Source: Rubrivivax sp. | Lineage (GTDB): Bacteria; Pseudomonadota; Gammaproteobacteria; Burkholderiales; Burkholderiaceae_C | Length of the DNA: 9,843 nucleotides | Direction of reading: 5' to 3' | NCBI GenBank assembly: GCA_030693565.1 | Contig: JAUYAJ010000019.1 | Location: 1-9,843, forward strand | Shown here: piece after piece, positions 4,188 through 9,843 of the stretch | How positions within the stretch are numbered: the first letter of the stretch is position 1 | How the letters are laid out: each line of letters starts with the position of its first letter | The notes under the pieces: generated by a model | What the model saw: the letters and a program-made list of their open reading frames with translations, nothing else | What the model was told of the DNA's origin: nothing | The model's database searches: none | Translations under genes and position numbers: made by a program

Positions 4188-6692
4188 ATGAAGAGACTGT
4201 TCAAGCGGCTGGGCCTGGGCCTGCTGGGTTTGCTGATCCTGCTCGCGGCAGCCGCCGCCGTCTATGCCTGGCGCAGCCTGCCGGCGCTGGACGGCGAGCT
4301 CAAGGCGCCGGGCCTGCAGCAGCCGCTGGCGATCGAGCGCGACGGCGCCGACGTCACCCACATCCGCGCCGCCTCGGCGCGCGACGCCTGGTTCGGCATC
4401 GGCTACGTGCATGCGCAAGAGCGCGGCTGGCAGCTCGAGTTCAACCGCCGCGTCATGCATGGCGAGCTCTCCGAGGTGTTCGGCGAAGCGACGCTGGAGA
4501 CCGACAAGCTGATGCGCACGCTGGGCATCGTGCGCGCCGCCCAGCGCCAATGGGAGGCGCTGCCGGCCGACGTCCAGCAAGCGCTGCAGGCTTACAGCGA
4601 CGGCATCAACGCCTTCCACAAGCACAGCGCGCAGGCGCTGAGCCCCGAATTCCACATCCTCGGCGTCAAGCCCGGTGGGGCCAAGGGTCAGCCTTGGTCA
4701 CCAGTGGACAGCGTGGGCTGGCAAATCATGATGGCGCTCGACCTCGGCGGCAACTGGAGCACCGAGTTCGCGCGCCTGAATGCGGCCCAGGTGCTCAGCA
4801 CCGAACAGCTCTGGCAGCTGCTGCCGCCTTACCCGGGCGAGGCGCCGGCGTCCCAGCTGGACTTCGCGCGCCTGTACGCCGAACTCGGCGTCTACCGCAA
4901 GGCGCCGGCGCCGGTGCCGGTGCCGGTGAAAACGGGCGCTGCACCGACCGCGCTTTGGCCGTCGCTGGTTGCTGAAGCGATCCGGCCCTGGGCTGATGAC
5001 TTCAGCGCCAACCTGGGCAACGTCGAAGGCCGCGGCAGCAACAACTGGGTCGTCGCCGGCAACCACAGCAAGACCGGCAAGCCGCTGCTGGCCAACGATC
5101 CGCACCTGGGGCTGAGCGCACCGGCGATCTGGTATTTCGCCCGCCTGCAGGCGCCGGCCAGCGCTGGCATGCCGGCGCTCGACGTCATCGGCGCCACCTT
5201 GCCCGGCCTGCCTTTCGTCGTTCTCGGCCGCACCGCGGGCGTCGCCTGGGGCTACACCAACACCGGGCCCGACGTGCAAGACCTCTACCTCGAGCGCATC
5301 GACCCGGCGAACCCGAAGCGCTACCAGACGCCGCAGGGCTGGGCCGAGTTCGAGACCCGCAGCGAGACCATCAAGGTCAAGAAGGCTGCCGACGTCACGC
5401 TGACGGTGCGCAGCACGCGCCACGGCCCGGTGATCAGCGACGTGCAGAAGTCGCACACCACGCTGCTCGACCTGGACCGCTACGTCATCGCGCTGCGCTG
5501 GAGCGCGCTCGACGCCGACAACCGCAGCGCGCTGGCGGGCATGCGCTCGAACCAGGCGCAGACGGTGGCCGAATTGACCGCCGCCTACGCCGACTACCAC
5601 TCGCCGATGCAGAACGTGGTGATGGCCGACGTCAGCGGCGCGGTCGCCTACAAGGCGATCGGCAAGGTGCCTGTGCGTGGCCAGGACAACGACATCCGCG
5701 GCGTTGCGCCGGCGCCGGGCTGGGACGCGCGCTACGACTGGACCGGCTGGCTGCCCTATGCCGACACACCGCAGGCCGACCATGCGGCGATCGCCGCGCG
5801 CGGCTGGCTGGCCACTGCCAACCAGCGCATCCACAGCGCCGACTACCCGCACTTCATCACCTCGGACTGGGAGCCGCCCTACCGCCAGCAGCGCATCGAG
5901 GCGATGCTGGCCGCCCAGCCCCTGCATGACCTGGCGTCGATGCAGGGGGTGCACAAGGACGAGCTCTCGCTGTCCACCGTCAAGCTGCTGCCCTATTTGC
6001 GCCAGTCGCCAACCAGCCACGCGCTGGGCGCGGCAGCGCAGGCGCTGCTGAAGGACTTCGACGGCGTGATGCGCGCCGACAGCGCGGCGCCGCTGATCTT
6101 CTCGGTCTGGACCGACGAGTTCACGCGCGGCGTGCTCGGCGCCAAGCTGGGGCAGGATCGGCTGATGACGATGTATGGCCGGCGCGTGCTGCGCCCGGCC
6201 ATCGAAGGTGTGCTCGAACGTGACGACAAGGCCTGGTGCGGCGCCGCCGGCTGCCTGGCCGCTTCGGGGCAGGCGCTGGACCGCGCGCTGGCGCGGCTGC
6301 AGGCCCGCTACGGCGCCGACCCCGCGAAGTGGACCTGGGGCGCGGCGCATCCGGCGCTGTCGGCGCACCGGCCGTTCAGCAACGTCGGCGCGCTGGCGCC
6401 GTTCTTCGACGTGCGCGTGGCCACCGGCGGCGACCGCTACACCGTCAACGTCGGTCACTTCCAGGTCGACCAGGCGAAAGAGCCGTTCGCCAACCGCCAC
6501 GCGGCGTCGATGCGCGCGCTCTACGACCTGGCGGACCTGGAGCGCTCACGCTTCATCTACCAGACCGGGCAGAGCGGGGTGGTGTTCTCGTCGCGCTACG
6601 GCGACATGAGCCGCACCTGGGCGGCGGTGGACTACCGGCCGCTGCAGCTCAAGCCCGCCACCATCGTGCACCGGCTGCAGCTGCAGCCCTGA
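4188..6692 (+). CDS. Penicillin-acylase family Ntn hydrolase (peptidase S45), exported or membrane-anchored
   Basis: Members of this family cleave amide bonds of acylated small molecules such as beta-lactams, acyl-homoserine lactones or other N-acyl compounds. They mature by self-cleavage ahead of a catalytic Ser, Thr or Cys. This protein has 834 residues, typical for the family. A hydrophobic segment at about 8-28 (GLGLLGLLILLAAAAAVYAW) after MKRLFKR is a signal peptide or anchor, so the enzyme should act in the periplasm. The predicted cleavage is before Ser284 in EGRGSNNWVVAG, giving a 551-residue beta chain. NDPHLGL (303-309), RHGPVI (411-416) and SPMQNVVMAD (472-481, Asn476 probably in the oxyanion hole) are family landmarks. 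GGDRYTVNVG and TGQSG near the end complete the fold. GGAG at 4178-4181 supports the start. The neighbours give no clue to the substrate, so acyl-homoserine lactone or antibiotic activity cannot be chosen from sequence alone. Confidence 0.93.
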   Translation: MKRLFKRLGLGLLGLLILLAAAAAVYAWRSLPALDGELKAPGLQQPLAIERDGADVTHIRAASARDAWFGIGYVHAQERGWQLEFNRRVMHGELSEVFGEATLETDKLMRTLGIVRAAQRQWEALPADVQQALQAYSDGINAFHKHSAQALSPEFHILGVKPGGAKGQPWSPVDSVGWQIMMALDLGGNWSTEFARLNAAQVLSTEQLWQLLPPYPGEAPASQLDFARLYAELGVYRKAPAPVPVPVKTGAAPTALWPSLVAEAIRPWADDFSANLGNVEGRGSNNWVVAGNHSKTGKPLLANDPHLGLSAPAIWYFARLQAPASAGMPALDVIGATLPGLPFVVLGRTAGVAWGYTNTGPDVQDLYLERIDPANPKRYQTPQGWAEFETRSETIKVKKAADVTLTVRSTRHGPVISDVQKSHTTLLDLDRYVIALRWSALDADNRSALAGMRSNQAQTVAELTAAYADYHSPMQNVVMADVSGAVAYKAIGKVPVRGQDNDIRGVAPAPGWDARYDWTGWLPYADTPQADHAAIAARGWLATANQRIHSADYPHFITSDWEPPYRQQRIEAMLAAQPLHDLASMQGVHKDELSLSTVKLLPYLRQSPTSHALGAAAQALLKDFDGVMRADSAAPLIFSVWTDEFTRGVLGAKLGQDRLMTMYGRRVLRPAIEGVLERDDKAWCGAAGCLAASGQALDRALARLQARYGADPAKWTWGAAHPALSAHRPFSNVGALAPFFDVRVATGGDRYTVNVGHFQVDQAKEPFANRHAASMRALYDLADLERSRFIYQTGQSGVVFSSRYGDMSRTWAAVDYRPLQLKPATIVHRLQLQP

Positions 6693-6716
6693 AGCTGCGC
6701 CGCCGCGGCCACCCGC

Positions 6717-8300
6717 TCAGTGGCGGAAGTGGCGCGTGCCGGTGAACACCATCGCGACGCCGCGCTCGTCGGCGGCGGCGATGACTTCTTCGTCGCGCAT
6801 CGAGCCGCCGGGCTGGATGACGCAGCTCGCGCCTTCGTCGATCACCACGTCCAGGCCGTCGCGGAAGGGGAAGAAGGCGTCGCTGGCGACGGCCGATCCG
6901 GTCAGCGACAGGCCGGCGTTGCCGGCCTTGATGCGGGCGATGCGGGCGCTGTCGACGCGGCTCATCTGGCCCGCGCCCACGCCCAGCGTCATGCCGCCGG
7001 CGCAGAACACGATGGCGTTGCTCTTGACGAACTTGGCCACTTTCCAGGCGAACAGCAGGTCGTCCTGCTGCGCCACCGTCGGCGCGAGCCGGGTGACGAC
7101 GCGCAGCTCGCCCGGCATCACGTTCTTGGCGTCCTGCGACTGCAGCAGCAAGCCGCCGCCGACGCGCTTGAAGTCGAAGGCGTTCATCGACTTGGAGATC
7201 GGCACTACGAGCAGCCGCAGGTTGGCCTTGCCGGCGAGCAGGCCGCGGGCGTCGGCGTCGACCGCCGGGGCGATCAGCACCTCGATGAACTGCTTGGACT
7301 GCAGCATGCGCTCGGCGGTGGCGCCGTCCAGCGGCCGGTTGAAGGCGACGATGCCGCCGAAGGCCGAGGTCGGGTCGGTCTGCAAAGCCTTGTCATAGGC
7401 CAGGGCGGCGCTGGCGCCGACCGCCACGCCGCAGGGGTTGGCATGCTTGACGATGACGCAGGCCGGGGCGTCGAAGCTCTTCACACATTCCCAGGCGGCG
7501 TCGGCGTCGGCGATGTTGTTGTAGCTCAGCGCCTTGCCTTGCAGCTGGGTCCAGTGCGCCAGCGTGCCGTCGGCGGGCTGGCTGTCGCGGTAGAAGGCTG
7601 CGCTCTGGTGCGGGTTCTCGCCGTAGCGCATCTCCTGCACCTTGCCCACTTGCAGGTTGAACACGCCGGGGTAGGCCTGGCGCTGCGGCACCGCGCCGGG
7701 CGAATGCTCGGCGCCTTCGTCGAGCGACGTCAGGTAGTTGGTGATCATGCCGTCGTAGGCGGCGGTGTGGGCGTAGACCTTCTTGGCGAGCCTGAACTTG
7801 GTGCTGCGCTCGATGGCGCCGGCCCGCAGTTCAGCCAGTGCGCGCGGGTAGTCCGCGGGGTCGATCAGCACCGCCACGTCCTGCCAGTTCTTGGCCGCCG
7901 CACGCAGCATCGCCGGGCCGCCGATGTCGATGTTCTCGATCGCGTCTTCCAGCGAGCAGTCGGGCCGCGCGGTGGCCTGGGCGAAGGGGTAGAGGTTGAC
8001 GACCAGCAGGTCGATGGTGCCGATGCCTTGCTCGGCCAGCGCCGCCATGTGCGCCGGCAGGTCGCGCCGCGCCAGCAAGCCGCCGTGGATGCGCGGGTGC
8101 AGCGTCTTCACGCGGCCGTCCAGCATCTCCGGGAATCCGGTGATCTCGGCCACTTCGGTGACCGGCAGGCCGGCGTCGGCGAGCAGCCGCGCGGTGCCGC
8201 CGGTCGACAGCAGCTTGACGCCGAGTTCATGCAGTGCGCGGGCGAAATCGGCGACGCCGGTCTTGTCGGACACGGACAGCAGGGCGGTGAGCTGGGGCAT
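6717..8300 (-). CDS. purH: Bifunctional AICAR formyltransferase / IMP cyclohydrolase
   Basis: PurH carries out the last two steps of de novo purine synthesis in the cytoplasm: formyl transfer from 10-formyltetrahydrofolate to AICAR, then ring closure to IMP. The 527-residue length is normal. The cyclohydrolase domain (about 1-190) shows LLSVSDKTGV (8-17), STGGTARLL and DGRVKTLHPRIHGGLLARR (61-79). The formyltransferase domain has MRYGENPHQ (224-232), LSYNNIADADAAW and the catalytic KHANPCG (Lys285, His286). I chose the ATG at 8300-8298 because MPQLTALLSVSDKTG matches the family start and AGGA lies at 8313-8310. A further upstream ATG at 8402 would overlap fis. It is the last gene of dusB-fis-purH, starting 38 bp after the fis stop. 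It ends 24 bp from the convergent acylase gene. No fault is seen in the sequence. Confidence 0.97.
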   Translation of the reverse strand: MPQLTALLSVSDKTGVADFARALHELGVKLLSTGGTARLLADAGLPVTEVAEITGFPEMLDGRVKTLHPRIHGGLLARRDLPAHMAALAEQGIGTIDLLVVNLYPFAQATARPDCSLEDAIENIDIGGPAMLRAAAKNWQDVAVLIDPADYPRALAELRAGAIERSTKFRLAKKVYAHTAAYDGMITNYLTSLDEGAEHSPGAVPQRQAYPGVFNLQVGKVQEMRYGENPHQSAAFYRDSQPADGTLAHWTQLQGKALSYNNIADADAAWECVKSFDAPACVIVKHANPCGVAVGASAALAYDKALQTDPTSAFGGIVAFNRPLDGATAERMLQSKQFIEVLIAPAVDADARGLLAGKANLRLLVVPISKSMNAFDFKRVGGGLLLQSQDAKNVMPGELRVVTRLAPTVAQQDDLLFAWKVAKFVKSNAIVFCAGGMTLGVGAGQMSRVDSARIARIKAGNAGLSLTGSAVASDAFFPFRDGLDVVIDEGASCVIQPGGSMRDEEVIAAADERGVAMVFTGTRHFRH

Positions 8301-8338
8301 GGGGGGTGATCCTCGGGGCGACCGCGCGGCCACCAACT

Positions 8339-8575
8339 TCAGGCGAGCAGCTTGTGCTCGAGCAGCTTGCGCCGCAAGGTGTTGCGATTGATGCCCAGCC
8401 ATTCGGCGGCTTTGCTCTGGTTGCCGTCGGCATGGGCCATCACGACTTCGAGCAGCGGCTTTTCGACCGCAGCGAGCACCATCTGGTGCACCGAATGCGG
8501 CTCGGCGCCGCGCAAGTCCTTGAAGTACTGCTCCAGGCTGGCGCGCACGCAGTCGTCGATCTGGGATTTGCTCAT
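8339..8575 (-). CDS. fis: DNA-binding protein Fis
   Basis: Fis is a small nucleoid-associated protein that bends DNA and affects transcription of stable RNA genes, site-specific recombination and replication. The gene encodes 78 residues. This is shorter than the 98 of E. coli Fis and in line with betaproteobacterial Fis, which lacks part of the N-terminal arm. The C-terminal helix-turn-helix is clear: NQSKAAEWLGINRNTLRRKL (about 52-71), ending in EHKLLA. Its ATG at 8575-8573 overlaps the dusB stop as ATGA, so translation is probably coupled to dusB. The dusB-fis pair is the same arrangement known from E. coli and many other proteobacteria. The reading frame stays open far upstream of this ATG, but that upstream part is only a shadow of dusB. 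Confidence 0.96.
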   Translation of the reverse strand: MSKSQIDDCVRASLEQYFKDLRGAEPHSVHQMVLAAVEKPLLEVVMAHADGNQSKAAEWLGINRNTLRRKLLEHKLLA

Positions 8576-9627
8576 GCCTGCAGTGCCAGCTGGTCGTCGT
8601 TGGCCGCAGCCACCAGCGGCTGGGGCAGCAGGCGGTGGCGGTCGGCCAGGTCGTCGAAGAAGGTGGTGACGGCGCGCTGCTGGGCGTCGATGCTGTCGAG
8701 CGTGTTCATCGCCGCGCGAAAGGCCTCGCCGCCGGGCAGTGCACGCACCGCCCAGCCGATGTGCTTGCGCGCCGTGCGCACGCCGGTGTATTCGCCGTAG
8801 AGGCCGTAGTGGTCGTTCAGGTGCTCGAGCAGCCAGCGCTGGACGTCGAGCGTGGCCGGCGCCGCCAGCAGCTCGCCGGTGGCCAGGAAGTGGGCGATCT
8901 CGCGGAAGATCCACGGCCGACCCTGGGCGGCGCGGCCGATCATCAGCGCGTCGGCGCCGGTATAGGCCAGCACTTCGCGCGCCTTGGCCGGTGAATCGAT
9001 GTCGCCGTTGGCCACCACCGGGATGCGCAGCGCGGCCTTGACGGCGGCGATGGTGTCGTATTCGGCCAGGCCTTTGTAGCCTTGCTCGCGGGTGCGGCCG
9101 TGGACGGTGACGAGGGCGATGCCAGCCGATTCGGCGGCGCGCGCGATGCGCAGCGCGTTGCGCTCGGCGTCGCACCAGCCGGTGCGCTTCTTCAGCGTCA
9201 CCGGCACGCCGTGCGGCGCGCAGGCGGCCACCACGGCCTCGACGATCTGCAGCGCCAGCGGTTCGTCCTGCATCAAGGCCGAGCCGGCCCATTTGTTGCA
9301 GACCTTCTTGGCCGGGCAACCCATGTTGATGTCGATGATCTGGGCGCCGCGGTCGATGTTGTAGGCCGCGGCCTCGGCCATCATCTGGGCGTCGGTGCCG
9401 GCGATCTGGACCGCGATCGGCGCCGCCTCGCCCTGGTGGTCGGCGCGCCGCGAGGTCTTCAGCGTGTGCCAGAGCTCGCGCCGCGAGGTGATCATCTCGC
9501 TGACCGCGTGGCCGGCCCCCAGGCGCTTGCAGAGCTGGCGAAACGGCCTGTCGGTCACCCCGGCCATGGGGGCGACAAAGAGGTTGTTCGGCAGCCGGTA
9601 GGCGCCGATGAGCGGGGTGGACAACAA
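8572..9627 (-). CDS. dusB: tRNA-dihydrouridine synthase B
   Basis: DusB is a flavin enzyme that reduces specific uridines in the D-loop of tRNA to dihydrouridine using FMN and NADPH. With the start chosen here it has 351 residues, near the usual 320-350. FMN- and substrate-binding landmarks are APMAGVTDRPFR (about 19-30), INMGCPAKKV with the conserved catalytic Cys104, TLKKRTGW, TVHGRTREQGYKG (about 174-186), VVANGDIDS and MIGRAAQGRPW (about 229-239). No ATG lies between the likely promoter and the conserved IGAYRLPNNLFVAPMAG. The best starts are therefore the tandem TTG codons at 9627 and 9624, without a clear ribosome-binding site. The frame also reaches an ATG at 9744, but the 39 extra residues are basic and unlike the family, and they run into the divergent yqaA gene. 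The gene heads the dusB-fis-purH operon. Product assignment is firm; the start is not. Confidence 0.94.
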   Translation of the reverse strand: MLSTPLIGAYRLPNNLFVAPMAGVTDRPFRQLCKRLGAGHAVSEMITSRRELWHTLKTSRRADHQGEAAPIAVQIAGTDAQMMAEAAAYNIDRGAQIIDINMGCPAKKVCNKWAGSALMQDEPLALQIVEAVVAACAPHGVPVTLKKRTGWCDAERNALRIARAAESAGIALVTVHGRTREQGYKGLAEYDTIAAVKAALRIPVVANGDIDSPAKAREVLAYTGADALMIGRAAQGRPWIFREIAHFLATGELLAAPATLDVQRWLLEHLNDHYGLYGEYTGVRTARKHIGWAVRALPGGEAFRAAMNTLDSIDAQQRAVTTFFDDLADRHRLLPQPLVAAANDDQLALQA

Positions 9628-9655
9628 GGGGGGAGGTGCTGAAAAACGAGGCAGG

Positions 9656-9661
9656 AGTATA
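9656..9661 (-). promoter_or_regulatory. Probable -10 box for the dusB-fis-purH operon
   Basis: On the minus strand this reads TATACT, five of six consensus positions, in an otherwise very GC-rich stretch. Transcription would begin near 9649, leaving about 22 nt before the first TTG start of dusB. No good -35 box is visible at 16-19 bp spacing, so an activator may be needed or the call may be wrong. Confidence 0.4.
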
Positions 9662-9712
9662 GCGGCGGCACCTGCCCGGCGGCGGCGCTTCAGGGGGTTT
9701 CGGCGGGCTGAA

Positions 9713-9718
9713 CATAAT
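9713..9718 (+). promoter_or_regulatory. Probable -10 box for the yqaA-like gene
   Basis: CATAAT matches five of six -10 positions. A weak -35-like TTCAGG (9689-9694) lies 18 bp upstream. The predicted transcription start (about 9725) is almost at the ATG at 9727, which suggests a leaderless or nearly leaderless message. It is placed back-to-back with the dusB -10, about 51 bp apart. Confidence 0.4.
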
Positions 9719-9726
9719 GGCCGCCC

Positions 9727-9843
9727 ATGGAAGAGTGGATGCATGTCGTGCTCGCTGCGCTGGCCTTGCCCAAGTACGGGTTGAGCACGGTGTTCATCGT
9801 CGCCCTGGTGTCGGCGACGCTGCTGCCGCTGGGCAGCGAGCCG
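9727..9843 (+). CDS. YqaA-family inner-membrane protein, 5' part only
   Basis: Only the first 39 residues are in the window; the gene runs off the right edge. The segment MEEWMHVVLAALALPKYGLS, followed by TVFIVALVSATLLPLGSEP, matches the start of YqaA-family proteins (COG1238, related to DedA/SNARE-associated membrane proteins). The family shows a short amphipathic N-terminus, a hydrophobic helix and the conserved SATLLPLGSEP turn. The molecular function is poorly known; related DedA proteins act in membrane lipid transport. The ATG at 9727 has no ribosome-binding site. A second in-frame ATG at 9739 is preceded by GGAAGAG (9729-9735), so either could be used. It is divergent from dusB, 99 bp from the dusB TTG. 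Confidence 0.8.
   Translation, partial: MEEWMHVVLAALALPKYGLSTVFIVALVSATLLPLGSEP

Noticed and set aside
3842..4204. Minus-strand open frame of 120 codons opposite the MNT gene end
   Set aside because: Parts such as GYPSGYLSHTGSAWAAWDM look protein-like. The frame spans the well-supported MNT coding region and the acylase start, and no family is recognised.
4905..4929. Short GCCGGTGCCGGTG-type tandem repeat in the acylase gene
   Set aside because: It encodes a proline-valine spacer (PAPVPVPV) before the autoprocessing region, is in frame, and fits a flexible spacer peptide.
4698..6500. 600-codon minus-strand open frame opposite the acylase gene
   Set aside because: The Arg/Val/Gly-rich composition is typical of an antisense frame in GC-rich DNA. 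The plus-strand protein has complete family motifs.
6693..6716. Bidirectional terminator between the acylase gene and purH
   Set aside because: The 24-bp gap is GC-rich with small self-complementary patches, but there is no convincing stem and no T-tract on either strand.
6720..8309. 529-codon plus-strand open frame opposite purH
   Set aside because: It is an antisense shadow; the minus strand encodes an unmistakable full-length PurH.
8301..8402. Longer PurH starting at the ATG at 8402
   Set aside because: The additional 34 residues overlap fis and are absent from the family. The start at 8300 has a ribosome-binding site and matches known N-termini.
8576..9715. Fis frame extended upstream to a 458-codon protein
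   Set aside because: The upstream part is an out-of-frame reading of dusB; Fis starts at the ATG overlapping the dusB stop.

Overview
The window looks like a GC-rich betaproteobacterium, most likely Burkholderiales. The basis is the very high GC content with G/C-ending codons, the minus-strand gene order dusB-fis-purH, and the character of the penicillin-acylase and YqaA proteins. This placement is inferred from gene content and sequence style, not from a search.

The left 4.1 kb is an accessory block with mixed composition. It opens at base 1 with an apparently complete ISL3-family insertion sequence of about 1.32 kb, with imperfect terminal inverted repeats and an intact 415-residue DDE transposase. 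The right end of the element lies inside a DUF3883-domain (nuclease-like) gene. That reading frame is open from the IS boundary to 1974, but its first part is missing. Next comes a gene-poor stretch (1975-2387) holding a possible decayed cysteine-rich small gene on the minus strand, and a promoter that overlaps a near-perfect 11-bp palindrome. The palindrome immediately precedes a Fic-family AMP-transferase gene whose protein has an N-terminal inhibitory motif and a C-terminal winged helix. A MNT-type nucleotidyltransferase gene (MntA-like antitoxin family) follows. Its reading frame continues past the usual family end into a tail carrying an RNLLIH motif that resembles the active site of the HEPN toxin normally encoded next to it. 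The block therefore reads as a worn toxin-antitoxin or defence island: one IS-disrupted gene, one intact Fic gene and one possibly collapsed MNT/HEPN pair.

The right 5.7 kb is core-like chromosome. A membrane-anchored or exported penicillin-acylase family Ntn hydrolase (4188-6692, plus) converges tail-to-tail with purH, the last gene of a tight minus-strand operon dusB-fis-purH. The dusB stop and fis start share the four bases ATGA, and purH starts 38 bp after fis. These genes encode tRNA dihydrouridine synthesis, the nucleoid protein Fis and the last two steps of de novo IMP synthesis. A short divergent promoter region separates dusB from a YqaA-family membrane protein gene that runs off the right edge.

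I did not find an unmistakably new system. The least explained signals are the palindromic operator at the Fic promoter, the MNT ORF with a HEPN-like tail, and the cysteine-rich remnant on the minus strand.
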